Assembly (NCBI GenBank): GCA_005773635.1
Contig: SXHN01000118.1
Location: 62,001 to 126,000, forward strand
Direction: 5' to 3'
Source of the DNA: Actinomycetota bacterium
GTDB taxonomy: Bacteria > Actinomycetota > Acidimicrobiia > IMCC26256 > PALSA-610
DNA: 64,000 bases
The notes beneath the pieces were generated by a model. It saw only the letters and a list, made by a program, of their open reading frames with translations, made no database searches and was not told the DNA's origin. How positions within the stretch are numbered: position 1 is the first letter of the stretch; every line of letters begins with the position of its first letter. The translations under genes were made by a program, and so were the position numbers. Positions 52,126-59,991 of the stretch are shown in pieces.

Positions 52126-53826
52126 CTACAACATTGGCACGCCCTCATCGAGCTCACGAGCTACTTCCTGCGCCGCCGCTGCAAGATCGTCAGGCAATTC
52201 ACCAACGCGAGACAACTCTTCGCTGAATCGAGTCCGGTCGACTGAGGGTGCGGTCACCGCGCGCGGGGTCCAAGCGGAGTGCAGCACAAATGGAACCGCG
52301 TGATGAGGCGAACTCAACACGCATACAGGACCCGCTCCAACATTGACTGCATCGAAAATTTCAACTCGGAATCCGCGGTCACTCAGCACCGGCACAACCA
52401 CCCAACCATTGAGACCACCCGGTTGATCGCCGCTGTGTCGCGATCCGGTCGTTGTGTGCGCGTTCCGAGGAACAAAGATCGGAGAGGTCGGTAGATCCGA
52501 AAGGTCAGAGTAGACGTAGTCCGAGATCGTGTGAAGTCCGTCCCAGGAATGTGTAGCGATTGACGAATGCATTTCCTCAGTCGGCAGCAGACCTCGATCC
52601 ACTCGGTCTTTATACAGGTCGAGCATGCGCTGATTCACCGCTTCCGGACGAAATCCGTGGTACACGGAGTGAAACGCAGCGGGCTGCGCCCATCCTTCGT
52701 AGGACCAATCGAACGCGCTGAGTTGTCGCGAGTAGAACCGCTGCGGTTCGTACATCATGGCCATTTCTTTGCGTACGCCGGTATCGGGATCAAAGCGATG
52801 CATCGAAGTACGGGTTGGGGTCATCGCGAATCCGTACAACCCGGCGAGGTCCTTATGGACTGGCCGACCCCATGCGTCGATATCGCCTTCGCGCGCTGCC
52901 ATTGCGATGTCGGCATTTTGTGTGTGTTCAAAGAGCACGACTACACCATCGGAATCGTCCCATTGCGCGTAGTAGTGGTTCATTTCCGGCGCTAGTTCAT
53001 ACGTACGACAGCCCACCGGCGACCCCGCGGCCGCCGCGTCAAGATCGGTCTTGCGAATCAGGTAAATCGGCGCCGACGAGTTCGCTGGCTCGGTGCGATC
53101 GCCACCGAACATCACCTGCGGTTCAACTTTGAATGCACAGTCACCCACAACAAGCCAATCACGGGTCTGCGTAATCGTGTGTACCGATTGCGGGATCACT
53201 GCCCCATCGATCGGCCATCTGCGGACACCGCCCTCGCCGTCGTAACGCACAATTTGCAGCTGACCGAAATAGGTATTCACCGTCCACAGACAATCCCGAT
53301 CATGGTCCACCACAGGATGCGCCGTGCTCGTCACCATCGGCAACACTGGCCCTGGCATCAAGTCGAACGCTTGCCACTGGTCGATGTGGCCGACGTCGCC
53401 GAGATACTTCAATGAACATGGATCAATTTCGACGGGTCGCCCAACGTCCCAAGTCATAAACATACGGTCGCCCCAGGGCAATGGCGCCGTATTCGCGGCA
53501 TTTACTAGCCCGAAGGGTGATTGCACACCGAGCATCGTGCGTTGGAACACTTCTGGACGCTTATGTTGCAGCCGAGCACTCGGTGAATCAATCCACGCCT
53601 GTCGCCAAGCAAATGTGCCGCGATCCGCGCCGAATGTGCCGGCTTCCAACGAGAGCCGATACGACATCCCGGCCCCAAAGAATGCATGTGGAGGCCCGAG
53701 GGTCGTCGCGTGCGGCGCGCTAATGAATATCTCGCCCCCTATACCCGGTGGCATTGCCCCATGCACCACCGAAAGGTCACGATCTTCAGGATCGATTGGA
53801 GCGAGAACGCTGTGCGGCAATGGCAT
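52126..53826 (-). CDS. Carotenoid oxygenase family protein (RPE65/CCD-like)
   Basis: A 566-residue non-heme iron oxygenase of the carotenoid cleavage family, with a seven-bladed propeller. Iron-binding histidines are recognisable in TSTAHPVVDHD (H170), QSVHTITQTRD (H216), a mid-protein FEHTQN or NHYYAQW region, and VLHSAWTP near residue 520. Such enzymes cleave carotenoids, stilbenes or lignin-type double bonds. It follows a TetR gene by 42 bases containing two palindromes. A carotenoid pathway is not present in the window, so the substrate is unknown. Confidence 0.85.
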   Translation of the reverse strand: MPLPHSVLAPIDPEDRDLSVVHGAMPPGIGGEIFISAPHATTLGPPHAFFGAGMSYRLSLEAGTFGADRGTFAWRQAWIDSPSARLQHKRPEVFQRTMLGVQSPFGLVNAANTAPLPWGDRMFMTWDVGRPVEIDPCSLKYLGDVGHIDQWQAFDLMPGPVLPMVTSTAHPVVDHDRDCLWTVNTYFGQLQIVRYDGEGGVRRWPIDGAVIPQSVHTITQTRDWLVVGDCAFKVEPQVMFGGDRTEPANSSAPIYLIRKTDLDAAAAGSPVGCRTYELAPEMNHYYAQWDDSDGVVVLFEHTQNADIAMAAREGDIDAWGRPVHKDLAGLYGFAMTPTRTSMHRFDPDTGVRKEMAMMYEPQRFYSRQLSAFDWSYEGWAQPAAFHSVYHGFRPEAVNQRMLDLYKDRVDRGLLPTEEMHSSIATHSWDGLHTISDYVYSDLSDLPTSPIFVPRNAHTTTGSRHSGDQPGGLNGWVVVPVLSDRGFRVEIFDAVNVGAGPVCVLSSPHHAVPFVLHSAWTPRAVTAPSVDRTRFSEELSRVGELPDDLAAAAQEVARELDEGVPML

Positions 53827-53839
53827 GGTGGCCTACTTT

Positions 53840-53861
53840 CAACTAGTTGCGTTCACGAACG
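53840..53861. promoter_or_regulatory. Two adjacent palindromes between tetR and oxygenase gene
   Basis: CAACTAGTTG (53840-53849) is a perfect 10-bp palindrome, and CGTTCACGAACG (53850-53861) has 5-bp arms around AC. They lie side by side in the 42-bp gap upstream of the oxygenase ATG, suitable as operator sites. Confidence 0.45.
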
Positions 53862-53868
53862 CCTCGTG

Positions 53869-54462
53869 TCACGAGTCGAGCGGAACCGAGAGTCCTCGAA
53901 CAAGATTGTCAATCACAGTCGCAAGGATTTGCGACTCGTATTCAGGCCCGAGGTTCAGCTGCGCGAGCAACATGCTGGCCGCACCGTGCGTGGCCGCCCA
54001 CAACGCAAGCGATACCAACATCGGATCTCCAGGCCGGAGGCTTCCATCGGCCATCGCGGCCTCGACTGCCTGCGCGCCGGTTAAGTATGCGCGAGTCGCC
54101 GCCGGCAAATCGTCGCCCTCGGAGTGGACCTCGAAATTGGGACGGAACAAAAAAATCATCTGAAAAAGTGCCGGATCGGCCAACGCGTACTGCACGTAGG
54201 CATGTGCTTGCAGCCGAACTCGTTCGAGCGGCGAGTCGGCTTGAATCGTTTCGAACGAAGCCAACAGCCGTTCAAATTCGCTTTCGGCGACGCCTCGCAA
54301 CATGTCGAGTTTGTCGTCAACGTAGGCGTACAGCGCAGGTGCCGTCACGCCCAGCGCGGCCGCTACCCCTCGCAATGAGACGGCGTCAAGACCCTGTTCG
54401 ACGATCATCGTGTGGGCCCTAGCAATTATGATCTCACGACTGAGTTGGACCCGTTCCACCAT
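53869..54462 (-). CDS. TetR/AcrR-family transcriptional regulator
   Basis: A 197-residue TetR-type repressor. The helix-turn-helix (LRGVAAALGVTAPALYAYVDDKLDML, residues 29-54) is standard, and the remaining helices form the ligand domain (VQYALADPALFQMIF). It probably controls the downstream carotenoid oxygenase and itself. A TACAGT box eight bases before the ATG indicates its own leaderless promoter even though it also lies downstream of the enoyl-CoA hydratase gene. Confidence 0.9.
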   Translation of the reverse strand: MVERVQLSREIIIARAHTMIVEQGLDAVSLRGVAAALGVTAPALYAYVDDKLDMLRGVAESEFERLLASFETIQADSPLERVRLQAHAYVQYALADPALFQMIFLFRPNFEVHSEGDDLPAATRAYLTGAQAVEAAMADGSLRPGDPMLVSLALWAATHGAASMLLAQLNLGPEYESQILATVIDNLVRGLSVPLDS

Positions 54463-54569
54463 TCGTTAACACTGTAAAGCACAACCGCGGCAAGGAGCAA
54501 CGCCGCGAGCAGTCGCCAACGGAACTTCTTTGGCGTGACGCCGTCAGCGGCCGTAAAACACTGGGTCAC
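54426..54569 (-). CDS. Possible 47-codon single-span membrane peptide
   Basis: A small frame from GTG at 54569 ends in TAA at 54426 and overlaps both the end of the enoyl-CoA hydratase gene and the start of tetR. Its centre (RLLAALLLAAVVLYSV) is a strong membrane span after a basic KKFRWR patch. The hydrophobic pattern may be chance, as no ribosome site is clear. Confidence 0.25.
   Translation of the reverse strand: MTQCFTAADGVTPKKFRWRLLAALLLAAVVLYSVNEWWNGSNSVVRS
54471..54476 (-). promoter_or_regulatory. Candidate -10 box of tetR
   Basis: The minus-strand TACAGT is followed by eight bases, including GTTAAC, and the ATG at 54462. Confidence 0.45.
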
Positions 54570-55311
54570 GTTTCTCGCTGAAGGCTGCCATACCTTCCGC
54601 AAGATCGTCGCTGGCAAATGCCTCACGTTCCATTTCCGCAATCTCTTGGCTTTCATCAGCGCAGAGCCCGCTTGCCGTCGTCACCAAATTCAGCGCACGC
54701 TTGTGGCCCTGAACCGTAAGCGGAGCCAATGTCGCAATGTGCTCTGCAAGTAATTGGGCAGCGCCAAGAGCATCTTCATCAATTCGCTGCACCAAACCCA
54801 ACTGCAACGCCTCTCTCCCCGTCACCTGCCGTCCGGTGAGCAGAAAATCGCGAGCAAGACCATGGCCGACCAACTGGGCTAGGCGTTGAATATTGGCAGG
54901 GCTCAACAAGATGCCTAAACGTCCACCCGGTATAGCCAACTTGGCATCGGGAGCCGCAATTCTGAGATCACACGCGACCGCGAGTTGCATGCCCGCGCCA
55001 ATAGCGGGACCATTGATCGCCGCAATTACGGGCGCTGGAAACTCGGCAATCGCATCGAGCAGTATTTCAAATGACGGGCGAAAGGTGTCGGTCGCTCCAC
55101 CTTCGCCGTCGCCCGCCCCGAAGCGCGTCACGAGGTCTGCGCCCGCGCAAAAGGCGGTTCCTGCGCCAGTAATGATGACTGCGAGTGGCGAATCAAGATT
55201 GGTGAGGCAATCCGTCAGGGATGCACACAGTTCACCATTCAACGCGTTGCGCCGCTCCTGACGGTCGATGGTGATAGTTGCGATAGCACCGTCGCGATGC
55301 AAGCCGATCAC
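54544..55311 (-). CDS. Enoyl-CoA hydratase/isomerase family protein
   Basis: A 255-residue crotonase-fold protein. AFCAGADL and INGPAIGAGMQLAVACDLRIAA form the CoA and oxyanion-hole region. In classical hydratases two glutamates act as acid and base. Here the first usual glutamate region reads AGMQLAV and the second GGRLGILLSP, so neither glutamate is obvious and another crotonase reaction is possible. Its start overlaps the biotinyl protein stop (ATGA). Confidence 0.87.
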   Translation of the reverse strand: MIGLHRDGAIATITIDRQERRNALNGELCASLTDCLTNLDSPLAVIITGAGTAFCAGADLVTRFGAGDGEGGATDTFRPSFEILLDAIAEFPAPVIAAINGPAIGAGMQLAVACDLRIAAPDAKLAIPGGRLGILLSPANIQRLAQLVGHGLARDFLLTGRQVTGREALQLGLVQRIDEDALGAAQLLAEHIATLAPLTVQGHKRALNLVTTASGLCADESQEIAEMEREAFASDDLAEGMAAFSEKRDPVFYGR

Positions 55312-55526
55312 GACTCGTCCACCAACGCAAGCAACTGGCCCTCGTTCACCGTCGACCCTACAGATACCAACAACTCGCGCAACACGCCGGGCACTTCAGT
55401 CGCTACAGGAATCTCCATTTTCATCGACTCAAGAACGACAAGGTCGTCGCCCTCGGCAACCAGTTGTCCGACCTCGGCGCACACCTTCCAGACCGTTGCG
55501 GCGAGTTCCGCGCGAATTTCATGCAT
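55308..55526 (-). CDS. Single-domain biotinyl (biotin carboxyl carrier-like) protein
   Basis: A 72-residue protein consisting only of a biotinyl/lipoyl beta-barrel. The biotinylation site is in VLESMKMEIPV, with the lysine between two methionines as in biotin carriers. It resembles the free-standing biotinyl-domain proteins of mycobacteria. No carboxylase gene is nearby, so its partner must be encoded elsewhere or is unknown. It leads an operon with the crotonase and has a TAGCGT box six bases before the ATG. Confidence 0.9.
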   Translation of the reverse strand: MHEIRAELAATVWKVCAEVGQLVAEGDDLVVLESMKMEIPVATEVPGVLRELLVSVGSTVNEGQLLALVDES

Positions 55527-55532
55527 CCCAGC

Positions 55533-55538
55533 ACGCTA
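55533..55538 (-). promoter_or_regulatory. Candidate -10 box of biotinyl protein gene (leaderless)
   Basis: The minus-strand TAGCGT is followed by six bases and the ATG at 55526. Confidence 0.5.
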
Positions 55539-55597
55539 CTTGGGAGCCGATTGAGCACCACTACGAACCCGTCCACGACTGGCCGTGCAAACCAAAG

Positions 55598-55603
55598 TAC
55601 CGT
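55598..55603 (+). promoter_or_regulatory. Candidate -10 box of DUF5317-like gene
   Basis: TACCGT ends seven bases before the GTG at 55611 and helped choose that start. Confidence 0.45.
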
Positions 55604-55610
55604 GGCGGAT

Positions 55611-56297
55611 GTGACTGGATTTCTCACGATATCGGTGGTGGTAGCTCTGCTCGTGCCCGCGGTCTCGCGAGGAAGTTTCACGGTGTTGCTCCAACAGCGT
55701 TGGTACTGGAAATGGTCTTTGGCTGCGGCTCTAGTCCTGCAATCACTCACCCATCGGCTGCCTCATCCAGGAGACAACGATCTTGGATTCGGCGCACTCG
55801 TCGCGTCATACGTGCTCCTGCTCGCGTTTTGCAGTCGCAACCTCATTAAAACCGGCATGGCCGTCGTGATGATTGGGATCGCGATGAACACTGTGACGAT
55901 TATCGCGAACCATGGCATGCCGGTGGCCGTGCCTGAGGTTTGGGGTCCATCGACAGAGTTCGCCCCGACCACTAAGCACCATGCACAATCAAGCGACACT
56001 TCGTTGTATTGGCTCAGCGACGTGATCTACTTGCGGCCAACTGATCAGATGATCAGTTTCGGAGACCTTGTTCTCGCGGTCGGCCTTATCGATGTGGCGT
56101 TCCACGGATCCCGGAAGCGGCGCTCTCGCCGCCCGGTGGCCACAAAGCCGCCCGAGCCCGCCGTGGCTGACAAGCTGGATATCGCGACACTTGAGACGTT
56201 CGACGACGAAGAGCTCAACGCGCTGTTGCAATCCTCAACGGGACTGCACGACAGTCATCCCGCTCAACGTCACGAACTCCAAAGCGTCGATAACTAG
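55611..56297 (+). CDS. DUF5317-like membrane protein
   Basis: A 228-residue protein with an N-terminal half of about four to five membrane spans and a soluble C-terminal tail (about 150-228). The TVTIIANHGMPV segment and the downstream YLRPTDQMISFGDLVLAVGL motif fit the DUF5317 family of unknown function, found in Actinobacteria and Firmicutes. GTG at 55611 is chosen from its TACCGT box; GTG at 55602 is open too. The last 63 bases overlap the 3' end of the convergent HD-like gene. Confidence 0.72.
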   Translation: MTGFLTISVVVALLVPAVSRGSFTVLLQQRWYWKWSLAAALVLQSLTHRLPHPGDNDLGFGALVASYVLLLAFCSRNLIKTGMAVVMIGIAMNTVTIIANHGMPVAVPEVWGPSTEFAPTTKHHAQSSDTSLYWLSDVIYLRPTDQMISFGDLVLAVGLIDVAFHGSRKRRSRRPVATKPPEPAVADKLDIATLETFDDEELNALLQSSTGLHDSHPAQRHELQSVDN

Positions 56298-57425
56298 CGA
56301 CTCGCGTTCATCGCATTCGCCCGCCGACTGCCGAAGTAGTTGCAATGCAACTCCCGGAGCGACACTCTGCTCACAAACTGCTTCGTCGTATGCATTCGCG
56401 TACTGCAGCGCCAGCGCTGCAGTATTGCCTCGAGCATCTAGGAACGTAAAGCTTCGTTGCGAGCCAGCGCGCGCAACAATGTCGCCGGCCGCGGCAAGTG
56501 ACTCGATCCCGCGCATCATGTCGGCAGTGACATGCGCGATCGTTGCGGCCGGCATCGGTGCACCACCGTACCCAGGATCATCGAGCGTGACAGCTCCAAG
56601 ATGATGGAGTCGTGCGGCAGTTTCGAGTCGATCAACATCGGCGCGTTCAAAACCGAGGTGGCGGCCCATTGCAACGCTCAGACGCGCAACTCGATCCGAA
56701 TGCCCAGGGTTCACAAGCCCGGCGTGTTCTGGCGCCATGGCCAGTGCTTCAATCGTTTGGCGGTGCGCGATCGCTGCGGTGTCGAGTCGATCGAAACTAA
56801 ACCACGCCGCAATCAGCGGTATGGAAAACAGCATCGCACCCCAAACTCCGAGATGCCCGATGCCGTCGACGCCGCGTTCACCGACCGCCATCAGCACGCC
56901 TGATGACGCGATTGCCGCCCACGAGCGCTGACCACGATCATCAAACCCCGTCCGATATCCAAACGCGACTCGCACCAGCTGATCAACGCCGATCATCGCA
57001 GCGACCGTGACCAACAGCGCAGCCACGACCACACCAAGTCGTTCATGCCCGCCGACAAGTGCAAATACCCCGCGAAATGTGAGCAGCGCACCGGTCGCAA
57101 CGAGGCCGTGGTGCACCGCTAGCTGGGCTCGTGATCGATGTTCGATGTCCACCTGCAGTGGAGCAACCACGACGAGTGCGACGATGATCGCTCCCGTCGA
57201 TGCTCGCCAATCAAACGAACTTGCCAACACGACAAACAGCGCGTACGACAACGGTAAGCCAAGCCGATCGTCGCTGCGGATCACCAGCAACTCACCAAGC
57301 GCGACACCAGCGCTCAGCACGCACAGGGTTGCTGCCGACGAACTCGGAAATAACAACCATGCCGTCATTGCAGTCACGACGCCAATCATCGCGACCGCAA
57401 CGCAGCGTCGCCACACAAACGTCAT
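56235..57425 (-). CDS. Membrane protein with degenerate HD-GYP-like domain
   Basis: A 396-residue protein with an N-terminal region of about seven spans (residues 1-215) and a soluble HD-like domain. NPGHSDRVARLSVAMGRHLG and AARLHHLGAVTLDDP align with the HD region of HD-GYP phosphodiesterases, but the metal-binding HD doublet reads HH and no GYP motif is visible. It is probably a non-catalytic partner of the next upstream HD protein, whose stop it overlaps by four bases. A regulatory role is inference. Confidence 0.7.
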   Translation of the reverse strand: MTFVWRRCVAVAMIGVVTAMTAWLLFPSSSAATLCVLSAGVALGELLVIRSDDRLGLPLSYALFVVLASSFDWRASTGAIIVALVVVAPLQVDIEHRSRAQLAVHHGLVATGALLTFRGVFALVGGHERLGVVVAALLVTVAAMIGVDQLVRVAFGYRTGFDDRGQRSWAAIASSGVLMAVGERGVDGIGHLGVWGAMLFSIPLIAAWFSFDRLDTAAIAHRQTIEALAMAPEHAGLVNPGHSDRVARLSVAMGRHLGFERADVDRLETAARLHHLGAVTLDDPGYGGAPMPAATIAHVTADMMRGIESLAAAGDIVARAGSQRSFTFLDARGNTAALALQYANAYDEAVCEQSVAPGVALQLLRQSAGECDERESLVIDALEFVTLSGMTVVQSR

Positions 57426-58798
57426 ACGCGCTCAAGCCCATCCGAAAGGTCACCAAGCCCCGCGGAGCCGAGACCGGCAGCCGGGGGTGTTACTTGCCAA
57501 GCCTCGGCGCTGGCCTCGTATCCAGCACCATGGCGTTCGCCGCGCCGTGCGATGGCATCCCGCAACGCCGTCACGCACTCCGGGTGAAATTGGGTTCCTG
57601 CTTTATCGAGGAGCTCAGCCATCGCGACCTCTTGAGACAATGCCCGTCGGTAGCTACGCGTCGAAGTCATGGCGTCGTAGGCATCGGCCACCGCAATCGC
57701 AAAGGCCTCGATCGAACCGTCTGAGCTCGCGTTGCCAAAGTGGCTGTGATCTCCGGAAACCGATACCGCAATGGGTCTCAAGAAATCAATGTGTTCGAGC
57801 ATTTCAACCGTCACCTGTTCGTGACGTCGCACGACCGCGAACTCTTCTGCGGAAAGTTTCCCCGGTTTGTTCAGCAATTGATTCGGGACAACAAGTTTTC
57901 CGATGTCATGCATCAACGCCGCTGACCGCAAGCGATCGAGCCGCCAAGATGGCAACCCAAGTTCTTCGCCGATGTATCTCGCGTACGTTGCGACTCGCTC
58001 TGCGTGCCCAGCGGTATAGGAGTCCTTGAGTTCAAGGGCACGAACCAAAACCTGCATGGTTGCCTCATTCGTCGCCCGCATTTCGAGGTACGAAGTAAAC
58101 ACGCCACGCATCAAAATGATCGGCACTAACAGCAACATCACAATCGGCCACCCGAGATCCAAGTACAGATGGCCGAGGAAAAACCCAACAAACGCGAAGG
58201 GAATCGCCTGCACGAGTGCGGGCACAAGGGATCCAAGGCACTCCCTGAGCGGAGATCGGTCTTCGAACCAATAGGACGCCGCAACAACGACTGATTCGAC
58301 CGCAACCACCGCGAGTGCACAAGGAATGACCGCCAAGATGCCTAAGGGCAGTGAATCAACGAAATGCACTGGAATGAGGTGATACAGCGCGGCCGCCGAC
58401 CCGGTAGCGAGGGCAAAGTTGGCTGCGTTGAACGCGATCCACCCTCGACCGTGTGGCCCAAAGTGCCGGGTTGGTACGCCCATCGATGCCCCAACAATCA
58501 TGGGGCCGGCCAACCAGGCGGTATCGCGAAAAACCACGATTGCGGTCATGCCCACCATGAAACCGGGACTCAGCAACATGCCGTTCGGTAGTCGAACTCG
58601 TTGGTGTTCACTCGCAATGGCCAAGGCGCCGAGCACGATGAGTGGCGTCGCCGCGACCCCAGGAGATCGCATGAGGCCAACAAGCGAAACCGCACTACCC
58701 CCAAGAACCAGCGCGACGGTGAACGATCGCAAGCGCGGTGGGAAAGAATCCATCATTGACAACATGAGCCACAGGAGTCTCTCCGAAGCCACCGACAT
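57422..58798 (-). CDS. Membrane HD-domain phosphodiesterase, HD-GYP-like
   Basis: A 458-residue protein with roughly seven to eight N-terminal spans and an HD domain from about residue 255. AGHAERVATYARYIGEELG, SAALMHDIGKLVVP and the later FAIAVADAYDAMTS are intact. The segment that normally reads HHExxDGxGYP is VSGDHSHFGN, so the GYP part is lost although the HD metal site looks whole. Cyclic-di-GMP or another nucleotide could be the substrate. ATG at 58798 has GAGG seven bases upstream. Confidence 0.8.
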   Translation of the reverse strand: MSVASERLLWLMLSMMDSFPPRLRSFTVALVLGGSAVSLVGLMRSPGVAATPLIVLGALAIASEHQRVRLPNGMLLSPGFMVGMTAIVVFRDTAWLAGPMIVGASMGVPTRHFGPHGRGWIAFNAANFALATGSAAALYHLIPVHFVDSLPLGILAVIPCALAVVAVESVVVAASYWFEDRSPLRECLGSLVPALVQAIPFAFVGFFLGHLYLDLGWPIVMLLLVPIILMRGVFTSYLEMRATNEATMQVLVRALELKDSYTAGHAERVATYARYIGEELGLPSWRLDRLRSAALMHDIGKLVVPNQLLNKPGKLSAEEFAVVRRHEQVTVEMLEHIDFLRPIAVSVSGDHSHFGNASSDGSIEAFAIAVADAYDAMTSTRSYRRALSQEVAMAELLDKAGTQFHPECVTALRDAIARRGERHGAGYEASAEAWQVTPPAAGLGSAGLGDLSDGLERV

Positions 58799-58962
58799 CT
58801 GCAAGCCTCAATTGTCCCTTCTCTGTTGATAAACCTCCCCGAGAACACTGTGAGTGCGCATTTTTCACTCGATTTACCACGTTAAGTGATGAGCAGTACC
58901 AATTCGTCTCCGTAGCCTTGTCTTCGCATCGCAGTGTGGCCACTCACTAGCTTCGCAGGACC
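58799..58962. other. Divergent intergenic region
   Basis: This 164-base stretch separates the HD-domain gene and a glycosyltransferase gene. It is visibly richer in A and T than the coding DNA in its middle and should hold both promoters. A TAGCTT box lies nine bases before the ATG at 58963. No palindrome stands out. Confidence 0.4.
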
Positions 58963-59991
58963 ATGGTCCGCGCTTCAGTCGTTGCCGCACGGCATCACAC
59001 CACCCAACCTGACCTCCCCAATATCGGTGTAGGCTCGCGGAGCCTCGCGAGCCAGGCACGCGCGATGGTCGAATCTTTACAGCGGCTCGGGTTCGACGTC
59101 ACTGAGCGATGCCAGCCGATTGTCAGTGGTGCGACAGCACCCGCAACTGACGTCGACCTTGCCATCATCGAATTCGACCAAACAGCCCCTACCGATGCTC
59201 GCTTTATGGCCGAAGTCAGCGCCTTACAGTCGGCCGGCGTTCCGCTCATCGTGCGCCACCACGATGTTGAGAAATCCTCCGATGTGTTTTCGAAGTTACC
59301 GTCGACATCGCTCGTACACGCGGCGATCAACCTACGCAGTCGACGAGAGTTGATCGCGTTGGGCTTCTGCGACGTCGCACTTCTGCCGCACACGTTCGAC
59401 GTCAAAACTGAGCTTGCTGCAACGAGCACGCGCCAAAGTGTACGCGACGATCTCGGTATCGAAGCCGACGCAATTTTGCTCTTGCAACCGACACGTATAT
59501 CCGAGCGCAAAAACCTCGCGGGTTCGGTTCGCTATCTGCAACTCCTTGCCCGGATCCTCCCGCCCGAGCGTTTACATTTCTGGGCGACCGGTCCAGTCGA
59601 CCCTGATTTTCAGGACCTCTTCGACAAACTGGTGCCGCACATTCCGACACAATCCACGATCCGTGGTGCCACCAACATTGGGCACGCCTACGAAGCTTGC
59701 GATGCCGTGCTGTATCCCACGACCGGCGAGCGTTTCGGCGCTGTGATTTTCGAATCGATCCGGGCGCGCCGACCCTGCATCGCCGGGAGCTACCCCGCGT
59801 TAGGAGAATTTCAAGCGCAGGGCATCCAGCTATTCACACTCGACGACCCTGCAGAGTTGGTCAAGTTTCTGGCGAAACCGACTCCCCGACTCCACGATGT
59901 GAATCAGCGCCGGGCGGCCCTCGCATTCGGGCCTGATGTTTTCGACGCCGCGCTCCGGGCCACAATCGGACAGCTCAAGGCCATCGCATGA
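58963..59991 (+). CDS. GT4-like glycosyltransferase
   Basis: A 342-residue GT-B type glycosyltransferase. The N-terminal half is divergent. The C-terminal half has LLQPTRISERKNLAGSVRYL, ATGPVDPDF, GHAYEACDAVLYPTTGERFGAVIFESIRARRP and IAGSYPALGE, which match the nucleotide-sugar binding end of family 4 enzymes, with the EX7E-type glutamates in ERFGAVIFE. No membrane span is seen. The stop overlaps the dihydropteroate synthase start by four bases. Donor and acceptor are unknown. Confidence 0.82.
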   Translation: MVRASVVAARHHTTQPDLPNIGVGSRSLASQARAMVESLQRLGFDVTERCQPIVSGATAPATDVDLAIIEFDQTAPTDARFMAEVSALQSAGVPLIVRHHDVEKSSDVFSKLPSTSLVHAAINLRSRRELIALGFCDVALLPHTFDVKTELAATSTRQSVRDDLGIEADAILLLQPTRISERKNLAGSVRYLQLLARILPPERLHFWATGPVDPDFQDLFDKLVPHIPTQSTIRGATNIGHAYEACDAVLYPTTGERFGAVIFESIRARRPCIAGSYPALGEFQAQGIQLFTLDDPAELVKFLAKPTPRLHDVNQRRAALAFGPDVFDAALRATIGQLKAIA

